18,783 bases of DNA from CAZTWC01 sp964617105 [NCBI: uncultured Myxococcia bacterium] (lineage in GTDB: Bacteria > CAZTWC01), in NCBI GenBank assembly GCA_964617105.1, contig CAZTWC010000045.1, positions 1-18,783 of the forward strand, given 5' to 3'. The notes under the pieces were generated by a model. The model ran no database searches, was not told the origin of the DNA, and worked only from the letters and a program-made list of their open reading frames with translations. The position numbers and the translations under genes were made by a program. Position 1 is the stretch's first letter. Each line of letters starts with the position of its first letter. Below, piece after piece: positions 8,038-15,748 of the stretch.

Positions 8038-8771
8038 TATCTATGACTCTTTTGCATTTTGATAGAGGACAATATCACCAATAAAATGGTGGACAAGTAG
8101 TAAAATATGTGCCTGCTATCCAAAATTCCCCTGCTGAAATCGCGCATATGCTCCCATAGATTAAGGTAGGAAAACAGTTTTGATACCCAGCCGGAGGTGA
8201 CTAGAAAAGATACCAGCCCCATGGAGAAGAGCAGGATTATGGTGGCAAAAGTGATAATAGCAGCCACTATCTGATTTTTACTTATAGATGAGAAAAATAA
8301 TCCCACGGCTATAAAAACAGCTCCCAGCAGAAAGGTTCCTAAATAACCGGTCAAGATCGGTCCCAGATCGATTTTGGTCTGTAGAGTTAATATTGCTACG
8401 TACACGCCGGAGGGAAGCCAAAGGCAGCAAAAAAACAGCAAGGCAGCCAGATATTTACCCAGAATTATTTCAGTTGCTGTTGTGGGCGCTGTGACCAGTA
8501 ACTCTATAGTGCCGCTCCTTTTTTCCTCCGCCAGGAGCCGCATGGTAATGGTGGGGCAGATTATGAACATAAACAGCCAATAATAGAGGGTGCCGCCGAA
8601 AAACATCTGCAAAGCAGCTCCATGCGGAGTGAAGGGGTTATTCAACACCTGGATAATCATCCAGAATATGTAACCATTGATCATCAGGCAGGCGGTGAGC
8701 ATAATGTAGGCGATGGGGGAAAAAAAATAGGCGTTCATCTCCCGCCGGATTATGGTGATGATATTATTCAT
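8037..8771 (-). CDS. ABC-2 type permease, GldF-like
   Basis: 244 residues with about six transmembrane segments. It begins MNNIITIIRREMNAYFFSPI, the short amphipathic lead (REMxxYFxSPIAYI) typical of GldF/NosY-like ABC-2 permeases. The cytoplasmic loop MRLLAEEKRSGTIELLVTAP is the ATPase-contact signature of this family (EEKRxGTxELLxTxP). It lies 41 nt after the ATPase gene and overlaps the GldG-like gene. It should form the channel through which the GldA-like ATPase drives export or envelope remodelling; the substrate is unknown. The Shine-Dalgarno is weak, so expression may depend on translation of the upstream gene. Confidence 0.9.
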   Translation of the reverse strand: MNNIITIIRREMNAYFFSPIAYIMLTACLMINGYIFWMIIQVLNNPFTPHGAALQMFFGGTLYYWLFMFIICPTITMRLLAEEKRSGTIELLVTAPTTATEIILGKYLAALLFFCCLWLPSGVYVAILTLQTKIDLGPILTGYLGTFLLGAVFIAVGLFFSSISKNQIVAAIITFATIILLFSMGLVSFLVTSGWVSKLFSYLNLWEHMRDFSRGILDSRHIFYYLSTILLVILSSIKMQKSHR

Positions 8772-8812
8772 AATTAATTTTTCAATCTGCTTTACTAGTT
8801 GCTGTCTAAGAT

Positions 8813-9790
8813 TTAACTTTGTGGCAAATTATTCTTTTCAGTAATCTGAACAAAGAGATCCTCCAGACCTCCTTTTTCCCTTTTCATCTCTCTTATTACC
8901 CAATTGTTGCTTACCGCCAGGTGAAAAAGTTTTTCTCCCCAATGGCTATCGTCTAAAAAACCCTCTTGCTTTTTCAATAAAAATAGATACAAGTTATCCG
9001 GCTGATCATGGGTTTTCAGGGGAATGACCTCTTTAACACTTTTCGGTCCCAATATGTTGCGTAACTCGGTGGTAGCGCTTTTGGGCTCACATCGCATCTC
9101 CAACCGTATTTGCGAGCCGAGTTTTAAGGTTTGCCGTAATTTTTTCGCCTGTTCCTGAACAATAATTCTACCCTGGTTGATAATCAGTATCCTCTGGCAG
9201 ATGGCCTCTGCTTCCGGCAGGATATGGGTAGACAAGATAATAGTTTTATTCTGGGCCAAATTTTTTAGCAGGTTGCGGACTTTTATGATCTGGTTAGGAT
9301 CCAAGCCTACAGAGGGCTCATCTAAAATAAGTACCGATGGATCAGCCAACAGGGTGTCAGCCAACACCACCCGCTGCCTATAACCCCGGGATAGTTGACC
9401 GCAAATTCGGTTTATCACTGGAGTTAGATCACAATTTTCCACTACTCTTTCGATGGCGCTGGTTAAGAATTTTCCCCTAATACTTTTTAGACCGCCTTTA
9501 AATTTAAGATATTCATCTACTCTCATCTCTGGATAGAGCGGAGCGTTTTCCGGCATATATCCGATTTTACGTTTTACTTCCAGGGGATCTTGGCAGACAT
9601 CCACGCCGTTTACTTCTACTTTTCCGGAAGAGGGAGGGAAATAGCAGGAGAGAATCCGCATAGTAGTGGTCTTACCAGCGCCATTGGGGCCTAAAAATCC
9701 CAATATTTCACCCTGGTTGACCTTAAAGGAGATTTCTTTCAGCGCCTGGGTGTTGCCATAGAATTTGCTGAGATTTTCAACCTTGATCAT
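8813..9790 (-). CDS. ABC transporter ATP-binding protein, GldA-like
   Basis: 325 residues, the first gene of the minus-strand operon. Walker A is GPNGAGKT at 34-41, the ABC signature is LSRGYRQ near 133-139, Walker B is VLILDEP at 153-159 and the H-loop is STHI with H189. At the Q-loop position it reads YMPENAPLY, with Glu in place of Gln, as is usual in the ABC-2/Gld branch. The roughly 110-residue C-terminal extension is typical of GldA/CcmA-type ATPases. AGGAAA precedes the ATG at a good distance. It powers the permease encoded next. All nucleotide-binding motifs are intact, so it should be functional. Confidence 0.92.
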   Translation of the reverse strand: MIKVENLSKFYGNTQALKEISFKVNQGEILGFLGPNGAGKTTTMRILSCYFPPSSGKVEVNGVDVCQDPLEVKRKIGYMPENAPLYPEMRVDEYLKFKGGLKSIRGKFLTSAIERVVENCDLTPVINRICGQLSRGYRQRVVLADTLLADPSVLILDEPSVGLDPNQIIKVRNLLKNLAQNKTIILSTHILPEAEAICQRILIINQGRIIVQEQAKKLRQTLKLGSQIRLEMRCEPKSATTELRNILGPKSVKEVIPLKTHDQPDNLYLFLLKKQEGFLDDSHWGEKLFHLAVSNNWVIREMKREKGGLEDLFVQITEKNNLPQS

Positions 9791-9822
9791 TAGTATTTCC
9801 TGCTTTAGAAACCAATTTCGAT

Positions 9823-9851
9823 ATACTACAGTTATTTGAATTTATAATCAA
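9823..9851 (-). promoter_or_regulatory. Candidate sigma70-type promoter of the Gld-type operon
   Basis: On the minus strand TTGATT and TAGTAT are separated by 17 bases, about 30 nt ahead of the GldA-like start codon. Spacing is ideal and each hexamer has two mismatches to consensus. The divergent gap 9791-9960 is very AT-rich, so a chance match is possible. Confidence 0.35.
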
Positions 9852-9960
9852 TAACTTGTTGAGTTGATTTCGATTGGTAAACTTTTTTGTTTCATATTTT
9901 GAAGAATAATGGTAATAATAAAATTTATAACAATAAATTTTTGGTGATTTGAGGATAAAT

Positions 9961-10767
9961 ATGAAAAACTTTTTTGTTTTTTACCGTGGAAAAGAGATTC
10001 AATTTTCTGGCCGAATCAACGAATTTACCGATTTCAAGGGGGTTTTGGCCACCCTTGACCATCAAGAAAAAGAGAGGGTGTTAAATTTAGAAAAAATCAC
10101 TTATATAAACTCTTTTGGCGTTCGCTCCTGGGTCAAATTTATATCTCAGATAAAAATTCCACCCGTGTTAATAAAATGTTCTCCTGTTATGGTGGAGCAA
10201 TTTAGTTGTATTCCGGAAACCCTTGCTAACTGCAAGTTGCAGTCTTTTATCTGTGAATATTCCTGCCTGTATTGCAAACAGGAATTTTACCACGAACTGT
10301 TTTGTGATGATTTTTCACAGCAGGGACCCTGGAATCCGCCTCAGGTTAATTGTCCAAGTTGTAGAAAGCCCGCCATCTTTCCCGGAGAGGAAAACTATTT
10401 CTATTTTTTAGAGGATGTTTTTTCCACAAAAAAACTTAAAACCGAAAACCCAGATGATTTAAGATGCGAGATGAAACCGATTGATATAACTGTGGAAATC
10501 AACAATTTAACCACCGGAGAAAATATTCAAGGACAGGCAAAAACTATTTGCCAGAAGGGGATGTTTCTCTATTGCCGGGATAAAATAGTAAAGGGTCAAA
10601 ATCTTATCATTCAATTTAATTTGCCCGAATCTTCTTTTAAGCATAAGGTAAACTCTATTGTTCACCGGGTTGACCAGCGAGGTGGGGGATTAGAAATTAA
10701 ATTTATCAATCCACATTCATCTATGCAAAAAGAGATCCAAGAGTATATTCAAAAATTTTATTCCTAA
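9961..10767 (+). CDS. STAS-like / zinc-ribbon / PilZ-like protein
   Basis: 268 residues from ATG at 9961, chosen because GAGG sits at 9951-9954; a TTG four codons upstream would overlap that site. Three parts are visible. Residues 1-95 look STAS-like (VLNLEKITYINSFGVRSWVK). C102-L-Y-C105 and C131-P-S-C134 form a probable zinc ribbon. Residues 168-268 are PilZ-like, with the late strand GGGLEIKFINPHS. The two c-di-GMP motifs are weak: no RxxxR is seen at the domain start and the D/NxSxxG motif reads TICQKG, so c-di-GMP binding is uncertain. It may be a signalling adaptor. It lies 39 nt before livM on the same strand and could be cotranscribed with the liv genes, but a functional link is not shown. 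Confidence 0.7.
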   Translation: MKNFFVFYRGKEIQFSGRINEFTDFKGVLATLDHQEKERVLNLEKITYINSFGVRSWVKFISQIKIPPVLIKCSPVMVEQFSCIPETLANCKLQSFICEYSCLYCKQEFYHELFCDDFSQQGPWNPPQVNCPSCRKPAIFPGEENYFYFLEDVFSTKKLKTENPDDLRCEMKPIDITVEINNLTTGENIQGQAKTICQKGMFLYCRDKIVKGQNLIIQFNLPESSFKHKVNSIVHRVDQRGGGLEIKFINPHSSMQKEIQEYIQKFYS

Positions 10768-10806
10768 TCCTCTGTTACTACCTATTCCTGATCCTCTATT
10801 ACTACC
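10759..10806 (+). repeat. 24-bp tandem duplication between the PilZ-like gene and livM
   Basis: 10759-10782 and 10783-10806 are two adjacent 24-bp units with only two mismatches, both A/G transitions. The first unit contains the PilZ-like stop codon (TAA 10765-10767); in the second that site reads TGA in the same frame. The second unit ends directly against the livM ATG. A recent slip duplication is the simplest reading. It leaves livM with no evident Shine-Dalgarno. Confidence 0.85.
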
Positions 10807-11856
10807 ATGGATATGAAACGCCACTATTACGAAGATATCCAGTTCCTAAAGAACAAAGAGATCCTGGTTTGGTTTGTTCTGTTGCTGGCTTTCCTGGTGG
10901 CTTATCCCTTTATTTTTGATGACTATCATGTATACATGGCCAATTATATGGTTATCAACGTAATTGTTGCCATTGGTCTCAATTTGCTGGTAGGTTTTAC
11001 CGGTCAAATTTCTTTAGGGCATGCCGGTTTTTTTGCCATTGGCGCTTACGGAGTGGTGGTATTGATGGCCCAGGCGGGTCTACCTTTTTTGTTGGCCTTG
11101 CCTTTGGCCGGTCTGATAGCCGCCCTGGCAGGATTTCTGCTGGGATTGCCGGCGCTTCGTTTGGAAGGACCATATCTCTCTATCGCCACTTTAGGATTTG
11201 GTGTTACCATCACCCAGGTGATTGGAAAAATCGATATATTAGGAGGTAGGCAGGGGTTGCATACTCCAACCCTGGCCATTGGTTCTCTGCAAATAGACAC
11301 CGATAGAAAGTTTTACTTTCTACTGATCTGTGTGGCTCTTATATTGGCTCTGGCCGCCCGCAATCTGGTCAAGACCAAGGTGGGGCGGGCACTGGTGGCT
11401 ATTCGAGATGCCGAGGTGGCAGCCCAGACTATGGGCGTAAACCTGATGTTCTATAAAACCCTGGCCTTTGCCATCAGCGCTTTTTATACTGCGGTGGCAG
11501 GAGGGTTATACGCCTTTGTGCTACGTTTTATTGAACCGGAGATGTTTAGTTTGATGTTGTCCATCATGTTTTTATCCATGGTGGTGGTGGGCGGCCTGGG
11601 TTCTATCCCCGGAGCCATAGCCGGCGCTCTACTCCTCTCCTGGTTGGATTTGGAATTAAGAGATATTCTCAATATTCCCTATCTGGGAAAATGGCTAGAG
11701 CAACTTTCTCAAAGTTATTTTTCCATAACCGGAGTTTCCAATATCCAGTTTATTGTTTTCGGACTGATAATGGTGCTCATAATGCTCTATGAGCCCCGGG
11801 GTTTATATGGTATTTGGTTGAGGATTAAGAAGTATTTTTTAACCTGGCCTTTTTGA
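10807..11856 (+). CDS. livM: Branched-chain amino-acid ABC transporter permease LivM
   Basis: 349 residues, integral inner-membrane permease with eight to ten hydrophobic segments. The family signature GFTGQISLGHAGFFAIGAYG lies near residues 61-80, followed by LRLEGPYLSIATLGFG. The cytoplasmic loop RALVAIRDAEVAAQTMGVNL is the EAA-like contact with the ATPases. It pairs with LivH to form the channel for leucine, isoleucine and valine or a related small substrate. The ATG at 10807 and another two codons later (10813) are both possible; neither has a clear ribosome-binding site because of the tandem duplication just upstream. It is the first gene of a livMHKGF-ordered cassette; livH follows after 65 nt. 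Confidence 0.92.
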   Translation: MDMKRHYYEDIQFLKNKEILVWFVLLLAFLVAYPFIFDDYHVYMANYMVINVIVAIGLNLLVGFTGQISLGHAGFFAIGAYGVVVLMAQAGLPFLLALPLAGLIAALAGFLLGLPALRLEGPYLSIATLGFGVTITQVIGKIDILGGRQGLHTPTLAIGSLQIDTDRKFYFLLICVALILALAARNLVKTKVGRALVAIRDAEVAAQTMGVNLMFYKTLAFAISAFYTAVAGGLYAFVLRFIEPEMFSLMLSIMFLSMVVVGGLGSIPGAIAGALLLSWLDLELRDILNIPYLGKWLEQLSQSYFSITGVSNIQFIVFGLIMVLIMLYEPRGLYGIWLRIKKYFLTWPF

Positions 11857-11921
11857 GAATCCGTATGCATCTTTGTCATAACCTATTCTCAATATTGATA
11901 AATTAAGGAACGAATAACAAT

Positions 11922-12797
11922 ATGGCCGATTTTTTGCAAATGCTGGTTGGCGGTATGGTTACTGGCTCTTCTTACGCCCTGATCGGATTGGCCATGGTGA
12001 TTATCTATAAAACCTCCCAGGTGCTGAATTTTGCCCAGGGAGAGATGGCTCTGGCCACTGTTTTTTTCACTTACATGATCCTGGCTACCCACAATTTCCC
12101 TTTTTATCTCGCTTTTCCGGCAGCCTTGATTTTCGCCCTGATTTTAGGTTTTTTTCTAGAGTTCGCCATTTTAAGGCGCACCCAGAATCCTACTATTTTA
12201 GGGATGATCATCATCACTCTGGGGATGGAGATGATACTAATGGGCTTTGTCTCCTGGAAATTTGGGGCTGAACCAAAGACCTTGCCTTTTCCCTTTTTAC
12301 CTTATGATAGTTTTGCTTTGGGACCGGTTTATATCAGTTACCTGGAACTTTTAAATTTTTTGGCCGCATTGCTGGTAATGACCATCCTGTTTTTGTTCTT
12401 TCGCTACTCCAAACTGGGTTTGGCCATGAAGGCTACTCAACAGAACCGGGAAGTGGCCCGCCTGATGGGGATCAACACCAATCGGATATTGATGGTCACC
12501 TGGGGTCTGTCATCCCTGGTGGGCTGTATTGCCGGGCTGTTTATGGCTCCAGTTACCATGCATCCCTACATGATGTGGGACCCAATGCTAAAGGGGTTCG
12601 CAGCCGCTGTTTTGGGCGGGATGACCTCGCTGCCGGGCGCGGTAGTGGGCGCCTATATATTGGGAATAATCGAAAACCTATTTGGCGGTTATATATCTAT
12701 CGAGTTTAAGTCAGTAGTGACTTTTGCCATTATTGTTTTGGTGCTTTGCCTAAAGCCATCCGGACTTTTTGCCAGGCATTACATTAAGAAAGTATAA
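11922..12797 (+). CDS. livH: Branched-chain amino-acid ABC transporter permease LivH
   Basis: 291 residues, the second permease. The N-terminus GGMVTGSSYALIGLAMVIIY and the following VLNFAQGEMA are hallmark LivH sequences; the ATPase-contact loop KATQQNREVARLMGINTNRI is intact near residues 167-187. About eight hydrophobic segments are visible. AAGGA lies 11 nt upstream of the ATG. It sits between livM and livK on the same strand and should form the heterodimeric pore with LivM. Nothing suggests damage to this gene. Confidence 0.93.
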   Translation: MADFLQMLVGGMVTGSSYALIGLAMVIIYKTSQVLNFAQGEMALATVFFTYMILATHNFPFYLAFPAALIFALILGFFLEFAILRRTQNPTILGMIIITLGMEMILMGFVSWKFGAEPKTLPFPFLPYDSFALGPVYISYLELLNFLAALLVMTILFLFFRYSKLGLAMKATQQNREVARLMGINTNRILMVTWGLSSLVGCIAGLFMAPVTMHPYMMWDPMLKGFAAAVLGGMTSLPGAVVGAYILGIIENLFGGYISIEFKSVVTFAIIVLVLCLKPSGLFARHYIKKV

Positions 12798-12824
12798 GAA
12801 GAAACTATTAAGAAAGGAGTTTTC

Positions 12825-14024
12825 ATGAATCTTAAGAAAGTATTTACCTTGCTAAGTTGTTTCCTGCTGGTTTCACTATTAACCCTGGGCGTACAGGCGG
12901 GTGAGAAAAAAGTGAAAATTGGGGTTACCGACAAAGAGATCCACATCGGTCAGTGGGGTCCTCAGACCGGTCCTGCTGCTCCCTGGGGAGCAGTGTCCCG
13001 TGGTACGGCCGCCTATTTCAAAATGCTCAATGACAATGGTGGACTCCATGGAAGAAAAATTGTTTATCATATGTTTGATGATTCCTACAATCCGGCCAAA
13101 ACCAAGGCTGGCGTAAAGAAATTGCAGGAGAGCGTAGGGATCTTTGCCTGGGTAGGCGGCGTGGGTACCGCTACCGGTATGGCAGTAAAAGATTACTTGA
13201 TGGAGCGGAATATCCCCTGGGTAAGTCCGGCCGCTGGTTCCTCCCACTGGACTAACCCTCCAAAGAAATATCTGTTCTCAACTTATCCGGTTTACCAGGC
13301 GGAAGCCAAAGCCATTTGCCAGTATGCCGTTGAAACCATGAAGAAAAAACGGGTGGCCATTGTCTATCAAAACGATGATTATGGAAAATTCGGCATGCAA
13401 GGAGCTCAAGAGACCCTGGCCAAATTCAATTTGAAATTGGTGGCAGCAGTGCCGGCTGAAAAAGCGGACATGGACATGAGACCCCATGTGATGCGCCTCA
13501 GAAAGGCTAGAGCCGATGCAGTACTGCTATGGGTCAGCCCGGTGCAGGCGGTCAAAATAGTGGGCATTGGCAAAGCCATGAGATTTAAAGCTCAATGGTT
13601 TACCTCTAGCACTCTGTCCGATTTTGATATGATGGATGATATTAGCAAAGGTAACTGGGACGGGGTTATTGCCGCTGCTTTTGCCCAAACTCCGGATGCC
13701 AAGATTGAACTGATGAAAAAATACCGGGCAGCCCATAAAAAATACGCTGCCAAAGACGAGCGTTGGAGTGTGTTTTATTACGCTGGCATGGGTCTGGCTG
13801 AACCACTGGTAGAAGCCATCAAAAGGGTAGGCAAAGAGTTGACTCGGGAGAAAGTGGTAAAAGAGTTAGAAGGGTTCAAGGATTTTCAGGGAATCATGGG
13901 CAAAATATCTTTCAAACCTTATAATCCCAAAGATCCCAGTTGCCGGCAGGGACAAAAGCATATCTTTTTGGTGCAGTATAAAGACAACAAGTTTGTAAAA
14001 TTAACCGATTGGGTTGCTCCGTAA
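12825..14024 (+). CDS. livK: Periplasmic amino-acid-binding protein of the Liv transporter (LivK-like)
   Basis: 399 residues. A strong AAAGGAG precedes the ATG, fitting the high expression expected of a binding protein. Residues 1-25 are a signal peptide (cleavage near VQA/GEKK). The mature protein has the type I periplasmic-binding fold of the LivJ/LivK family: IHIGQWGPQTGPAAPWGAV near the start, then FKMLNDNGGLHGRKIVYHMF and VAIVYQNDDYGKFGMQGAQE at the ligand-hinge region. It captures substrate and delivers it to LivM/LivH. The substrate cannot be fixed by sequence: this subgroup includes proteins for leucine-type amino acids and for aromatic acids or urea. It is followed by a strong hairpin before livG. 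Confidence 0.9.
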   Translation: MNLKKVFTLLSCFLLVSLLTLGVQAGEKKVKIGVTDKEIHIGQWGPQTGPAAPWGAVSRGTAAYFKMLNDNGGLHGRKIVYHMFDDSYNPAKTKAGVKKLQESVGIFAWVGGVGTATGMAVKDYLMERNIPWVSPAAGSSHWTNPPKKYLFSTYPVYQAEAKAICQYAVETMKKKRVAIVYQNDDYGKFGMQGAQETLAKFNLKLVAAVPAEKADMDMRPHVMRLRKARADAVLLWVSPVQAVKIVGIGKAMRFKAQWFTSSTLSDFDMMDDISKGNWDGVIAAAFAQTPDAKIELMKKYRAAHKKYAAKDERWSVFYYAGMGLAEPLVEAIKRVGKELTREKVVKELEGFKDFQGIMGKISFKPYNPKDPSCRQGQKHIFLVQYKDNKFVKLTDWVAP

Positions 14025-14065
14025 TAACGAGAGTTAAGAACAAAAAGAATTCCCGGCATTTTAAT

Positions 14066-14110
14066 CCGGTGAAATAGTTTTGCTCTGGACAAAGGTCCGA
14101 ATTTCACCGG
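14066..14110 (+). promoter_or_regulatory. Intercistronic stem-loop between livK and livG
   Basis: CCGGTGAAAT (14066-14075) and ATTTCACCGG (14101-14110) form a perfect 10-bp stem. The 25-nt loop contains a smaller hairpin, GGAC-AAAG-GTCC. No T-run follows, so it is not a standard terminator. Its place just after the binding-protein gene fits an mRNA-stabilising or attenuating structure that lets livK exceed the ATPase genes; that role is inferred. Confidence 0.6.
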
Positions 14111-14138
14111 GTGAATGTTGAGTTGAAGGAGTAATAAT

Positions 14139-14919
14139 TTGTCCTTTCCATTTTTTATGGTCGAAGATCTCTCCATCTCTTTTGGAGGGGTAAAAGCGCT
14201 AGAGGGGATCTCTTTTCAGGTGGAACCTGGCAGTATTACCTCTATCATTGGCCCAAACGGGGCGGGCAAAACCACTCTCTTTAACTGTATCAGCGGTATC
14301 TATCATCCGGATAGAGGCCAGATTATCTATAATGGCGAACAGATCCAGGGAAAAAGACCTGATCAGGTGGCTGTCCTGGGAGTAGCCCGCACTTTCCAAA
14401 ACATCGAACTTTTCTCCATGATGACCGCCATGGAAAATCTGATGTTGGGACGGCATATCTATATGCAGACCGGACTTCTGCGAGGAGCCCTGATGTGGGG
14501 AAAGCGCTCATTTGCCGGTCGCGAAGAGACCGCCAACCGTCGCCGGGTGGAAGAGATAATAGATTTTTTAGATCTACACAGTGCCAGGAATCAATATGTG
14601 CTCAATCTTCCTTACGGAACCCGTAAAACCGTAGAATTGGGCCGGGCTCTGGCCCTGGAACCCAAACTTCTTTTGCTGGATGAGCCCACGGCGGGTATGA
14701 ATATGGAGGAGAAGCAGGATATGATCACCTGGATGCAGGAGATCAGAGACCATCTTATTGATAGAGCACGACATGAACATGATCATGGACATTTCCGACA
14801 GTATCGTGGTTCTCAATTTCGGTCACAAGATTGCTGCCGGCCCACCTGGGGAGGTTCAACGACACCCAGAGGTCTTGAGCGCTTACCTGGGGGAGGAGGA
14901 TACTCCTTGCTGTCAGTAA
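14139..14919 (+). pseudogene. livG: LivG ABC ATPase with internal frameshift (about 14 nt deleted), reading into livF
   Basis: It starts at TTG 14139, with AAGGAG ideally 7 nt upstream; an ATG at 14157 is the alternative. Walker A (GPNGAGKTTLF), the LivG-type signature (LPYGTRKTVELGRALAL) and Walker B (LLLLDEPTAG) are intact up to EIRDH at about 14753. From 14755 the true LivG sequence continues in another frame: LLIEHDMNMIMDISDSIVVL to AYLGEEDTPCCQ and TAA at 14917-14919. One base now separates RDH from LLIEH, where relatives have about five residues (15 nt), so roughly 14 nt are missing. The original frame instead runs through nonsense (LIDRARHEHDHGHF) without a stop into LivF, giving a 512-residue fused reading frame ending at 15677. 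The product lacks the H-loop histidine. This is a broken gene, or an assembly error. Confidence 0.8.
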
Positions 14920-15677
14920 ATAATATCGAAACCATCTATTATGGCCTACTCCATGCTTTGCGTGGAGTTTCTCTCAATGTGAAGGAAGGACAGATAGTTA
15001 CCATCCTGGGCGCCAATGGAGCGGGCAAATCCACTTTGCTCAAAACCATTATGGGGCTTTTGGAGGATCAGCCCGATAAGGGCACTATCAAGTTTCAAGG
15101 AGAATTGATTAACGGATTGGACACCGAGAGGATAGTCCGCCAGGGGATCTCTTACGTACCTGAGGACCGGGAGGTATTTGAGGAGTTGACTGTCAAGGAA
15201 AATCTCTTACTGGGTGCGTACACGGTATCTAATAGTAGTCAGGTGGCCCAAGACCTGGAAAAGATTTTTAACCATTTTCCTGTTCTGCAAGAGCGGCAAA
15301 AACAGTGGGCAGGCACCCTATCCGGTGGTGAGCAGCAAACGTTGGCCATTAGCCGGGCTATGATGAGCCGGCCTAAACTTCTTCTCCTGGATGAACCGTC
15401 ACTGGGGCTTTCTCCCCTGTTGGTCAAGGAGATGTTTAAGATCATAAAACAGATAAATGACCTGGGAACCACCATCGTGTTGGTGGAACAAAATGCCCGG
15501 ATGGCTTTGGCTTTAGCAGACTTTGTCATGATTTTGGAAAATGGCCGCTTTGTGTTGGAGGGCAGCCCTGAAGAACTAGCTCAGGATGAAGATGTCAAAG
15601 AGTTCTATTTAGGAGTGGAAAAGCAAGATTCTATCAAAGGATACAAACGTTACAAACGAAAGAAACGGTGGCGGTAA
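14907..15677 (+). CDS. livF: Branched-chain amino-acid ABC transporter ATPase LivF
   Basis: 256 residues from TTG 14907 (LLSVNNIETIYYGLLHALRG), preceded by GGGGGAGGAGGA; it overlaps the ancestral livG end by 13 nt. Walker A GANGAGKST, signature LSGGEQQTLAI, Walker B LLLLDEPSLG and the LivF-typical VLVEQNA (Gln in place of the H-loop His) are all intact. The C-terminus carries a basic tail (YKRYKRKKRWR) beyond the usual end near EEL..DEDVKEFYLG. It forms the ATPase pair with LivG. Because the livG frameshift leaves no stop before it, ribosomes translating livG would also produce a LivG'-LivF fusion; LivF alone depends on its own TTG start. An annotator may see both as one 512-residue gene. Confidence 0.85.
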   Translation: MLSVNNIETIYYGLLHALRGVSLNVKEGQIVTILGANGAGKSTLLKTIMGLLEDQPDKGTIKFQGELINGLDTERIVRQGISYVPEDREVFEELTVKENLLLGAYTVSNSSQVAQDLEKIFNHFPVLQERQKQWAGTLSGGEQQTLAISRAMMSRPKLLLLDEPSLGLSPLLVKEMFKIIKQINDLGTTIVLVEQNARMALALADFVMILENGRFVLEGSPEELAQDEDVKEFYLGVEKQDSIKGYKRYKRKKRWR

Positions 15678-15748
15678 AATCCTTGAAATCTCTCCTGAAC
15701 CGTCTAGATCTCCGCAGGAAAAGTTTTCGGACGGACACTGCTATATAA

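Noticed and set aside
6577-9790. Gliding motility machinery
   Set aside because: Only GldA/F/G-type genes are present; these occur widely in non-gliding bacteria and no other gliding genes are in the window.
14745-14765. Programmed ribosomal frameshifting in livG
   Set aside because: No slippery heptamer is seen, and about five residues are missing at the junction, so a deletion explains the data better than recoding.
15678-15748. Bidirectional terminator between livF and the MenE-like gene
   Set aside because: CCGTC/GACGG pairs across a 25-nt loop, but the stem is short and no T-run follows on either strand.
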